A stretch of 46,475 nt of DNA from JTS-RE9 sp964649195 (GTDB lineage Bacteria; Planctomycetota; Phycisphaerae; Phycisphaerales; Phycisphaeraceae), in contig CAZYPK010000024.1 in assembly GCA_964649195.1 (NCBI GenBank), positions 1 through 46,475 of the forward strand, read 5' to 3'. Numbering within the stretch: the first letter of the stretch is position 1; each line of letters starts with the position of its first letter. The translations under genes were made by a program, and so were the position numbers. The notes beneath the pieces were generated by a model, which was not told where the DNA came from, did no database searches, and saw only the letters and a program-made list of their open reading frames with translations. Shown here one piece after another: positions 25,991 to 32,630 of this stretch.

Positions 25991-26725
25991 ATGATCGCGC
26001 ACAGACAAAATCCCAAATCCGAAATCCGACGGCTTCAACAGCGGTCCAAGCCGCTAAATCCGAAATCCCAAATGTCCGCGCTCAATCCGAAATCCGAAAT
26101 CCGAAATCCGAAATCGCCCCGCTCAATCCGAAATCCGAAATCCCCTCGCTCCGCCCGCCATCGCGGCCTGAGCCTCGTTGAAATGCTCCTCGCCCTGGCC
26201 ATCAGCGCGATGCTGCTCACCGCGACGATGGTCGCCCTCGATGCCAGCTTCAAGGCTTATGCCGACGCATCGGAACAGGCCTCCAGTCAGACCGCGACGC
26301 GCATGATCACCCAGCGGCTGCTCACGCTCATCCGCACCAGCACCGCCCACGGACCTCTCGAAGCCGACGCCACCACCACGCCGCCGGTCACCATCACCGG
26401 CGACACGGTCAGCAGTCACTACATCGAACTGCTCGATGCCGCCGGCCAGCTCATGCGCATCGAGTACCGCGCCGAATCCGAGGAACTCTGGCTGGTGATC
26501 ACCCCCATCACCGGGGTGGCGGTCGAGCAGCCGCTGATGGGCGGCGTCACCTCGTGTACGTTCCAATGCCTGCGTCGCGTCAATGATGCAGGCCTCCTCG
26601 TGCTCCACCGGGCCACCATCGATCTCACCGTGCAACCCGGTGAAGATGCCACGCTCACCCTGGAAAACGGCAACGCCACACCCATCCGCGTCATCGCTTC
26701 AACGATGCCCCGCCGTGTCGAGTGA
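25991..26725 (+). CDS. Minor pilin-like protein (PilW/GspJ-like) with heptamer-repeat leader
   Basis: A 244-residue prepilin with an abnormally long leader. Residues about 6-55 are translated from AAATCCS heptamers (NPKSEIR type) and separators. Then comes the processing region RGLSLVEMLLALAISAMLL, with Gly before the hydrophobic helix and Glu at the expected position. The C-terminal part has TFQCLRRVNDAGLLVLHR, consistent with GspJ/PilW-type globular domains. ATG 25991 is chosen from a weak GAGG upstream. Without the repeats the leader would be of ordinary length. It closes the pilus cluster. Confidence 0.8.
   Translation: MIAHRQNPKSEIRRLQQRSKPLNPKSQMSALNPKSEIRNPKSPRSIRNPKSPRSARHRGLSLVEMLLALAISAMLLTATMVALDASFKAYADASEQASSQTATRMITQRLLTLIRTSTAHGPLEADATTTPPVTITGDTVSSHYIELLDAAGQLMRIEYRAESEELWLVITPITGVAVEQPLMGGVTSCTFQCLRRVNDAGLLVLHRATIDLTVQPGEDATLTLENGNATPIRVIASTMPRRVE
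26008..26144 (+). repeat. AAATCCS heptamer sub-arrays inside the PilW-like gene
   Basis: Sub-arrays of three (26008-26028), two (26056-26069), four (26083-26110, first unit slightly degenerate) and three (26124-26144), separated by 27-base and shorter non-repeat links. All are translated in the present frame and are inverted relative to 25817-25962; the gene's start codon lies between the two arms. Confidence 0.88.
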
Positions 26726-26738
26726 TCATCTCCCCGAG

Positions 26739-26902
26739 CCGCGACGTAACACGTCGCGGAGATGAACGACAACCAAGGGCGCCTGGTTGAACCTTTGATG
26801 AGCGACGACGAACGCCGTGGGTAAACCGGGCGAGTCTGGCAACATGCCGCGTGATCGATACCCCCTTCAGGCTGTTCGCGTCCGCGACTCGTTGAGTCGC
26901 GG
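26739..26902. repeat. Paired AAC/GTT-triloop hairpins (family D)
   Basis: Main content of spacer 26726-27038. First hairpin 26739-26759: CCGCGACGT-AAC-ACGTCGCGG. Second 26882-26902: CCGCGACTC-GTT-GAGTCGCGG, followed by CTCTTAT as in the copy at 3447. Outer seven base pairs are the same in both; the inner two differ on both sides, preserving pairing. Confidence 0.8.
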
Positions 26903-26927
26903 CTCTTATCCCCAGTCCACGCTCAAA

Positions 26928-26963
26928 AGCCAACACCTGTCACACGTGTGACAGGTGTCGGCT
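26928..26963. repeat. 36-base palindrome
   Basis: Perfect 26-base palindrome at 26933-26958 (half-site ACACCTGTCACAC), extended by AGCC with GGCT outside one mismatched pair. It lies between the PilW-like gene and the stop of the 27039 gene. It could be a bidirectional terminator without T tract, a protein-binding site or part of the family D composite. Confidence 0.8.
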
Positions 26964-27038
26964 GATCAATGGGGCTTGAATGACCGTGTGCATCTGGAAA
27001 ACATCACGGCATGAATGTCATTGGAAGCGGCCGCCGAA

Positions 27039-28123
27039 TCACTGCTGCGATTCTCGCCCGCGGCGACGCAGACCCAGCATCGACGCACCGAGGATGGTGG
27101 TCAGCAGCGTGGCCGGTTCGGGCATCGCCACCACATTGTTCGGAGGTCCGAGATTCTCATCGCCATCACCGTTGCCGTTGCCAGGCCCCGGCCCGCCTTC
27201 GGGAAAAATGGGATCGGTCGGATCAATGCAGCCATCGGGCAATTCAAACGGATTGTCATCGTCGCCGCCGGGGCCGTCACCATCAGTGCCTCCGCCATCA
27301 GCGCCGTCACCATCGGTGCCTTCGCCGGCAGTACCTTCACCGTCAGCGCCTTCGCCATCAGTACCGTCACCGCTGGTGCCTTCGCCATCAGTGCCGTCAC
27401 CGTCAGCGCCTTCGCCGTCAGCGCCTTCGCCGTCAGCGCCTTCACCGCCAGCGCCTTCGCCGTCAGCGCCTTCACCGCCAGCGCCTTCACCGCCAGCGCC
27501 TTCACCGCCAGCGCCTTCGCCATCAGTGCCTTCACCGTCAGTACCTTCGCCGTCAGCGCCGTCACCGCCAGCGCCTTCGCCATCAGTGCCTTCACCGTNN
27601 NNNNNNNNNNNNNNNNNNNNNNNNNNNNNNNNNNNNNNNNNNNNNNNNNNNNNNNNNNNNNNNNNNNNNNNNNNNNNNNNNNNNNNNNNNNNNNNNNNCC
27701 TTCGCCGTCAGCGCCGTCACCGCCAGCGCCTTCGCCATCAGTGCCTTCACCGTCAGTGCCTTCGCCGTCAGTGCCGTCACCGTCAGTACCTTCGCCATCA
27801 GCGCCGTCACCGCCAGCGCCTTCACCGTCAGTACCTTCACCGCCGGTGCCTTCGCCGTTAGTGCCGTCACCGTTAGTGCCGTCACCGTCAGCGCCTTCAC
27901 CGTCGGTGCCTTCACCGTCAGTACCTTCGCCATCAGTGCCGTCACCGCTGGTGCCTTCGCCATCAGCGCCTTCGCCGCCGGTGCCTTCGGCAATGCAAAC
28001 ATTGACGATGGGTGAAGGCGGTTGGGGCGATCGGGATTTTTTCCTGGACCTGCGGTGGTCGCAGCCGACAAAAAGGACCAATGCGATCAAAATGATTGCT
28101 GTTCTGAAGAAACGGTTGGACAT
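27039..28123 (-). CDS. Hexapeptide-repeat lipoprotein with PEP-CTERM tail (contains a scaffold gap)
   Basis: ATG 28123 follows GGGGAG by 8 bases. The N-terminus MSNRFFRTAIILIALVLFVG ends in a lipobox-like LFVGC, then a basic stretch. A long repeat of Gly-Glu/Asp-Gly hexapeptides (GEGTDG, GEGADG, GDGTNG) follows across a 100-N gap. The C-terminal part is ELPDGCIDPTDPIFPEGG leading to PEP-CTERM (MPEPATLLTTILGASMLGL, RRRGRESQQ). The frame before and after the gap differs by one base, an artefact of the nominal gap length, so the gene is probably intact. Lipidation plus PEP-CTERM in one protein is unusual. Acidic repeats may bind cations. Confidence 0.7.
27280..27990 (-). repeat. 18-base tandem repeat encoding acidic hexapeptides
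   Basis: Units of about 18 bases (GGTGAAGGCACTGATGGC type on the minus strand) across the middle of the 27039 gene. As 18 is a multiple of three, copy-number change preserves the frame, unlike the 7- and 8-base arrays elsewhere. Confidence 0.85.
27599..27698. other. 100-N scaffold gap inside the hexapeptide repeat
   Basis: Exactly 100 N, so size is nominal. The open frame shifts by one base across it. Confidence 0.95.
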
Positions 28124-28468
28124 AACAATTCTCCCCATTGAACCGACCACACATGACGCACATGCGGTCAATCACGCCGCCCCGATCAAAGGGCGTGGGG
28201 AGCAATCACAAGGGGTGTGCCTCGGCGCCGAAAGCGAGGCCGGGCGTCGCAACACATTGGAAATGCACCGCTTCCATGCGGCAGATCAGCCCTGCCATCT
28301 GTCGGGGATATGACGGCTTGTTGCGTCAACGCAACATCCATGTCGTACATGCCGCAAAAAATGGATGAGAGAAGCCATCGCCGTTCTCGTGGAAAGGCGG
28401 GCTTCTCCGGCACGGGCCTGCGCCGCGCAGCTCGACAAGACCGCCACGAAGCGATCAGCCTTCCTTGT
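28124..28468. other. Spacer between the hexapeptide lipoprotein and a prepilin
   Basis: 345 bases. It contains the ribosome site of the 27039 gene (GGGGAG) and a GCCTCG with CGAGGC stem at about 28219-28240. I see no ORF worth calling and no repeat family from elsewhere in the window. Confidence 0.5.
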
Positions 28469-29254
28469 TCAATCTCCGTCAATCTCCGCCGCCCCTGTCG
28501 CGCCTGCCAGGTTTCCCGCCTCGCCCTGGTTGACGATCCTGTGGTATCCGCCGGCGTTTCGCTGCGCCGCGACGTGACCATCGAGGTAGGCCACGTTGGC
28601 CTGGTGAAAATGTCGAAAGTGAGCGTAGCCGCTGAGCCAGGTCAGGTTGGTCTGGCGGGCGATGTAGTAGCCCTCGAAGAGGGCCGACGGGTTGGCGTTC
28701 GGCTCAAAAAAAATGCTGTCCGCCAGCAGAAAGACCTCACCCAACCTTCCGCGATACCGCCCTTTGGTCTGAGGGCGGACGGCTTCATCGGGCAGTTCGC
28801 CGCCGCCGGTTTTTTTCATGCCGCTGAGTTTCCAGTTGTAGCCGTAGCTGGCCGCGGGCTTGGCGAACTTGGGGATGTGATTGGGATCGCTGTACGGAAA
28901 CTCGCCGCATTGCAGCCGCTCACCGAGGGTGGCCAGGTAAGGGCCAAGCGGTCCCCGATCGTGATGGAGAGGCCGGTTGATGGCGAGACTGTTCGTCGGC
29001 TCCAATCCAAACCACCACCGCTGCCCGGCGACCGTGCCGGTGACGGTTTCGCGGTACTCGACATAACGCTGCTGATGATCGAGCGCGTGCATCTCGAAGG
29101 CGTGGCCGACCTGCGCCAGATTGGAGGCGCAGACCGCCTGCCGGGTAACAGGCCGGGACCTGCCGAGCATGGGCAGCAAAATGCCCAGCAGCAGCGAGAC
29201 GATCGCCACCACGATCAGCAATTCGACAAGCGTAAATGCGCGGCGCAGGGTCAT
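28469..29254 (-). CDS. Stand-alone prepilin-like protein with H-x-DG type C-terminus
   Basis: A 261-residue protein. MTLRRAFTLVELLIVVAIVS is a near-perfect prepilin start (though the residue before Phe is Ala rather than Gly), with a second helix part LLLGILLP. The C-terminus FHQANVAYLDGHVAAQ is the DG-box seen in the abundant planctomycete prepilin-like families. ATG 29254 is chosen; the upstream extension begins only with TTG. It is the second isolated prepilin in the window besides 14872-15798 and, like it, neighbours a PEP-CTERM gene. Confidence 0.85.
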   Translation of the reverse strand: MTLRRAFTLVELLIVVAIVSLLLGILLPMLGRSRPVTRQAVCASNLAQVGHAFEMHALDHQQRYVEYRETVTGTVAGQRWWFGLEPTNSLAINRPLHHDRGPLGPYLATLGERLQCGEFPYSDPNHIPKFAKPAASYGYNWKLSGMKKTGGGELPDEAVRPQTKGRYRGRLGEVFLLADSIFFEPNANPSALFEGYYIARQTNLTWLSGYAHFRHFHQANVAYLDGHVAAQRNAGGYHRIVNQGEAGNLAGATGAAEIDGD

Positions 29255-29297
29255 CCGTGAACCTTCGATCAGTGAGTTGAAATCAATCAATGCTCAT

Positions 29298-29456
29298 CAA
29301 GCCCGATGGTGAGGCTTTGCGAACCGTCGGGGTAAGAGAAAAGTAAAAAAGCGAGAAAGCGAAAAATAAAGGCATGTTGCCATCGACTGAAACTGGCTCG
29401 AATTTCCCGCTTTCTCAGCCTTCCCCGACGGCTCGCGGACTCGCCATCGGGCTTGG
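29298..29456. repeat. Inverted pair of family A REP hairpins
   Basis: Left copy 29298-29333: stem CCCGATGGT with ACCGTCGGG, loop GAGGCTTTGCGA. Right copy 29421-29456, reversed: stem CCCGATGGC with GCCGTCGGG, loop GAGTCCGCGA. The left copy carries a compensated C-G to T-A change. An inner dyad (GAGAAAGCG, CGCTTTCTC) lies between. This fills spacer 29255-29471 just past the stop of the 29472 gene. Confidence 0.88.
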
Positions 29457-29471
29457 AAAAGCTGCCAGCCA

Positions 29472-30152
29472 TCAACGGCGACGAATGATCAATGCCAGCG
29501 CGCCCATGCCCAGCATCAGGAGCGAGGCCGGTTCGGGGATCGGCTGGAGGCTTGCTCCGGGCGCTGCGGGAATCGGTTCATTCGGCGGGCCGCCATCAAA
29601 ATCCGGCGCGAAGGCGAATCCCAGAAAGCTGCCGTTGACCAGTTCGGTGTCGCTGAGACCCGCATCCGCGAATCCCCACGCATCATCATCCAGATAGGGA
29701 TTGCCGTCCGCGACGAAAAATCCCCAGAATCCGGTGTTCCACCCCTCGACATAACTGTCCTCCGCGTCCGTCGCCGCGGCGCCGTCGGAAGGCGGACCGT
29801 CGAAGATGCCGTTGATGAAGAGGGTGCCGTCGGAGAGCGCGAAGCCATCGTCATTGCGATCGTATCCCACGCCGATGATGGACATGCCCCAGACGAACTG
29901 GGATGTCCTGGCGTAAAGCCGATCATCGGCGGCGACCACATCCAGAAACATCTGTTCCGCGGTGACAACGCCGTCCCATTGATAGCCCCAGATCAACGGC
30001 TGCTTGCCATCCTTCCAGTCGATGACCAGCGCCGTTTGATTCGCGCCGCTGCCGACCCAGAAGTCGATCTCGCTGATCGTGATCGCATGGCCCTTGGCGC
30101 TCGGAAGAAGGGAAACGAACAACACCGCCAAAGAAAAAACAACTCGTCGCAT
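29472..30152 (-). CDS. PEP-CTERM surface protein behind a cobalamin riboswitch
   Basis: A 226-residue exported protein: signal peptide MRRVVFSLAVLFVSLLPSAK (cleavage near GHA), then a compact domain beginning ITISEIDFWVGSGANQTALV with IDWKDGKQPLIWGYQWDG, and an acidic C-terminal part. The tail is PEP-CTERM (IPEPASLLMLGMGALALI, then IRRR). The frame is open to 30209, but ATG 30152 starts the signal peptide and has AAAGGTG upstream. The cobalamin riboswitch at 30321-30556 reads straight into this gene, with no other gene between, so B12 should control it. A role in cobalamin or corrinoid acquisition at the surface is inferred from that. Confidence 0.85.
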   Translation of the reverse strand: MRRVVFSLAVLFVSLLPSAKGHAITISEIDFWVGSGANQTALVIDWKDGKQPLIWGYQWDGVVTAEQMFLDVVAADDRLYARTSQFVWGMSIIGVGYDRNDDGFALSDGTLFINGIFDGPPSDGAAATDAEDSYVEGWNTGFWGFFVADGNPYLDDDAWGFADAGLSDTELVNGSFLGFAFAPDFDGGPPNEPIPAAPGASLQPIPEPASLLMLGMGALALIIRRR

Positions 30153-30320
30153 GATGCGACACCTTTCGCTCGGCTCCGTTTCGCGCGGAGACCGACCCCT
30201 GTGAAGCACACGGAAAAAACATCCGACGCGAAGGGTTTGAATCAGGCGGCGGCGCGCTGTTCCAGGGGAATTGAACAGTCGATCCCGCCGCGTCCCATTC
30301 GCGAGGACAACGGGGCTCGA

Positions 30321-30556
30321 CAGGCAGGTCTTCCGGCTTCGGGCTTCCCGCTCGCCTTCCCGATCGCACCCGTTGCAGGCGGATCAGTGGCGTGGTTGAG
30401 CGGGGGCTTGTCTCAGGCACGGGAACTTGAAGTTCCCGTGCCTGAGGCCCATCACGGCGGCGCGTCCGCGGAGGATTTGTGCATCGGCCCGGACCGCTGC
30501 ACGCACCTCGCTTCCCTTTTCACCCATGATCGATCCGTATCGAACACAGGCACCTG
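30321..30556 (-). promoter_or_regulatory. Cobalamin (B12) riboswitch
   Basis: Minus-strand reading gives the conserved blocks in order: AGGTGCC (near 30549-30555), AAAAGGGAAGCGAGGTG, AAATCC, CGCGGACGCGCC, GCCACTG (30391-30385), CGGGAAGG (30361-30356 core) and the B12 box GGAAGACCTGCC ending near 30323. Spacing fits the aptamer except for a 35-base perfect hairpin insert at 30412-30446 in a peripheral region. The first gene downstream is the PEP-CTERM gene at 30152, about 170 bases on. Candidate expression-platform hairpins exist in that interval, but I cannot assign terminator or anti-Shine-Dalgarno control. Confidence 0.92.
30412..30446. repeat. 16-bp perfect hairpin inserted in the riboswitch
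   Basis: Stem CTCAGGCACGGGAACT with its exact complement and a TGA triloop. It lies between the CGCC-rich core block and GCCACTG, where class-specific peripheral stems are variable in length. Its perfection suggests a recent insertion. Confidence 0.75.
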
Positions 30557-30624
30557 TTGAACATGTCGCGCAGCATACGGGCAACGCCCGTGCAACGCAA
30601 TGGAAGAAAAACCTGAAGGAAAAA

Positions 30625-30662
30625 CCCCAAGCCCGATGGCGAGTCCGCGAGCCGTCGGGGTA
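30625..30662 (+). repeat. Family A REP hairpin, 3' side of the RAYT gene
   Basis: Stem CCCGATGGC, loop GAGTCCGCGA, stem GCCGTCGGG, flanked by CCCCAAG and GGTAT. It lies 35 bases beyond the stop of the transposase gene. Confidence 0.88.
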
Positions 30663-30697
30663 TTCTTCTTGGAACGAATTTCATCATCGCATCCGGC

Positions 30698-31258
30698 TTA
30701 TTCCCATCGCTTTTGATAATCCGGCCCCAGCCGTTGTTCCTGCCGATAAGCCCATACGTAGGCGCCTTCATCGATGTGATCGAGAATGTAGAAATAGACA
30801 TTCGTGTGATGCGATTCCGTTTCCACCCGATCGAACTTACCCCCGTGCGCCCACACCCGGCCAGGCAGAATGTCACGAATCGCATGCGATGATTTGCTTT
30901 TGCACTGGCCGATGATGAGTTTCACCTTTGCCGGATCATCAGGCAGTTCGACAAGGGCATGCGCGTGATAAGCGCCGACACCAACGATGAGCGCGCGATA
31001 TCGCTTGTCTGTCAGTTCGTTGACGATGGCCTGACAAGCAGCCTTGCGAGCCTGATGTGGAATGGAGACGGGATTGCCGCTGATCGACTGGCTATGCCTG
31101 AAAATGCCCGCATGCTCGCCCGGCGGCGGCGGGTTCTTGTAGTCGCCCGAGGAATGCTTTCGATGCTCCTTGCTGCGGCAACCTTTGGGATCGCCCGGAA
31201 GCCAACTGTTGAGCGTGTGAATGACGACGTGACGCCACTTGTTTCCTGGATCGGGCAT
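30698..31258 (-). CDS. REP-associated tyrosine transposase (RAYT, Y1_Tnp/IS200-like)
   Basis: A 186-residue HUH single-strand transposase-like protein. The N-terminal part (WRHVVIHTLNSWLPGDPKGC, HSSGDYKNPPPPGEHAG) matches from memory a planctomycete IS200-like subgroup. The HUH motif is YHAHALVELPDD with metal-binding His98 and His100; the catalytic Tyr is probably Tyr157 in NVYFYILDH. Known RAYTs nick and join REP hairpins next to which they sit. Here family A REPs stand in inverted orientation on both sides (30625-30662 and 31304-31343), and the same REP occurs elsewhere in the window as pairs. All key residues seem present, so the enzyme may be active. Confidence 0.85.
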   Translation of the reverse strand: MPDPGNKWRHVVIHTLNSWLPGDPKGCRSKEHRKHSSGDYKNPPPPGEHAGIFRHSQSISGNPVSIPHQARKAACQAIVNELTDKRYRALIVGVGAYHAHALVELPDDPAKVKLIIGQCKSKSSHAIRDILPGRVWAHGGKFDRVETESHHTNVYFYILDHIDEGAYVWAYRQEQRLGPDYQKRWE

Positions 31259-31303
31259 GAAATAAATTTAATGGGGAATAATTCTGCAATCAAGCCCAAA
31301 ACC

Positions 31304-31343
31304 ATACCCCGACGGCTCGAAGACTCGCCATCGGGCTTGGGGG
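31304..31343 (-). repeat. Family A REP hairpin, 5' side of the RAYT gene
   Basis: Inverse of the 30625 copy; minus-strand loop GAGTCTTCGA. It lies 45 bases before the transposase start and 10 bases past the stop of the PQQ dehydrogenase gene. Confidence 0.88.
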
Positions 31344-31353
31344 ATCACATTCA

Positions 31354-32511
31354 TCACTTCGTCAACTTAAACAGTTTCCCCTTCAGGTTGCACACATAAA
31401 TATCGCCGTCGCGGTCCTCGCCGAAGCTCGCGATCTCCGGCGTCATGCCGATGAATTGCGGCTTGGTCGCCTTGCCACCGTCCCAGCGGAAGTACCACAT
31501 CAGGCCGGTCTGGAAGTCGCCATAGACATACGCCCCTTCCAACTCAGGGATCGCCTTGCCGCGATAGACGTAGCCGCCGGTGATCGACTTGGCGGCGGCA
31601 TGGTTGTGCTCGACGACGGGCGGGATGATTTTTTCTCCGGGGGCGAGCTTCGGGCTGATGCCGTTCTGTTTCGTGAACTTGTGCGAGCCTTCCATCACCG
31701 GCCAGCCGTAGTTGCCGCCCTTCTGGATCAGGTAAATCATCTCCCACAGATCCTGGCCGACCTCACCGGCCCAGAGGTCGCCGGTCTTGCGGTCGAAGCT
31801 GAAGCGCCAGACATTGCGCAGGCCATATGCATAAATCTCAGGCTTCGTGTTGGGCACATTCACAAACGGATTGTCCCCGGGAATGCCGAAAGGCTTTTCG
31901 GGGGTGTAAGGCACATCGACATCAATTCGCAGAATCTTGCCGAGCCAGGTGTTCTTGTTCTGGCCGCTGTCAAGCGGATCATCGCGCTGACCGCCGTCGC
32001 CGAAGCTGATGTAGAGGCAGCCATCGGGGCCGAAGGCGATCATGCCGCCGTTGTGGTTGTCGAAGGGCTGATCGAGGGTGAGGATGACCTGTTCGCTTTT
32101 GGGGTCGATGGTCTTGCGTTCGCTGTCGAAGGTGAAGCGCGACAGGATATTTTTCTTTCCCGGCGCCTGGGTGTAATGAAGGAAGACCTGGCCGTTGTCC
32201 TTGAACCTGGGATGGAAGGCGATGCCGAGCAGGCCCTCTTCCCAGCCCTTGCTGCCGACCTTGGCGCGGATGTCGAGGGCGACGTGATACTCCGTCACAT
32301 CGGGCTTGTTCTCCCACCACAGCACGCGGCCGGGCTGCTCGATGATGAAGATGCGATCGCTCCCGTCAGGCGGCGCCAGCAGGAGCAGCGGCTTGGTGAG
32401 CTTGAGCTGCGTGAAAACCGGAGTGAGTTTCACCTTCACCGGGTCGGCATGAGTCAAAGCGGTGAAGCTGAAACAGGTCAGAAACGCGATGAGTTTGAGG
32501 GTTCGGTTCAT
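31354..32511 (-). CDS. PQQ-dependent soluble sugar dehydrogenase-like protein
   Basis: A 385-residue exported beta-propeller of the glucose/sorbosone dehydrogenase (GSDH) family. Signal peptide MNRTLKLIAFLTCFSFTALT, then LLLAPPDGSDRIFIIEQPGR, GLLGIAFHPRFKDNGQVFLH and YISFGDGGQRDDPLDSGQN, the usual GSDH calcium/PQQ-face loops, followed by AYGLRNVWRFSFD and QDLWEMIYLIQKGGNYGWP. It probably oxidises extracellular sugars; whether PQQ is bound cannot be confirmed. TAGAAT lies 6 bases upstream of the start. Length is typical. Confidence 0.88.
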   Translation of the reverse strand: MNRTLKLIAFLTCFSFTALTHADPVKVKLTPVFTQLKLTKPLLLLAPPDGSDRIFIIEQPGRVLWWENKPDVTEYHVALDIRAKVGSKGWEEGLLGIAFHPRFKDNGQVFLHYTQAPGKKNILSRFTFDSERKTIDPKSEQVILTLDQPFDNHNGGMIAFGPDGCLYISFGDGGQRDDPLDSGQNKNTWLGKILRIDVDVPYTPEKPFGIPGDNPFVNVPNTKPEIYAYGLRNVWRFSFDRKTGDLWAGEVGQDLWEMIYLIQKGGNYGWPVMEGSHKFTKQNGISPKLAPGEKIIPPVVEHNHAAAKSITGGYVYRGKAIPELEGAYVYGDFQTGLMWYFRWDGGKATKPQFIGMTPEIASFGEDRDGDIYVCNLKGKLFKLTK

Positions 32512-32562
32512 GCCTTGATTCTACCGATCAGCGGTCGGTTTGAGTTCGGAGGTCTGCAAAAG

Positions 32563-32592
32563 AAAACCCACCCACGGGAGTGAGTGGGCGTT
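32563..32592. terminator. Terminator-like hairpin after the 32631 gene
   Basis: Stem CCCACCCAC with GTGAGTGGG (one mismatch), loop GGGA, flanked by AAAA. It lies downstream of the minus-strand gene ending at 32631; reading on that strand, the hairpin is followed by TTTTCTTTT, a good T tract. Confidence 0.7.
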
Positions 32593-32630
32593 GGTGTTTT
32601 TGAATCGCGAATCCAGTTGCATCCTTCGAT

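Noticed and set aside
23550..26144. CRISPR array
   Set aside because: The units are 7 bases and contiguous, with no unique spacers of 25-40 bases and no cas genes nearby. The 27-base separators are related to each other and occur only twice.
27599..27698. True frameshift in the hexapeptide lipoprotein gene
   Set aside because: The frame change falls exactly on a nominal 100-N gap and both sides keep Gly-rich coding sense, so it is an assembly artefact.
27280..27990. RTX-toxin nonapeptide repeats
   Set aside because: The repeat period is six residues (GEGTDG), not nine, and lacks the large hydrophobic residue of the RTX loop.
28124..28468. c-di-GMP (GEMM) riboswitch upstream of the hexapeptide lipoprotein
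   Set aside because: I looked for the conserved GEMM core on the minus strand and did not find it; only short GC stems are present.
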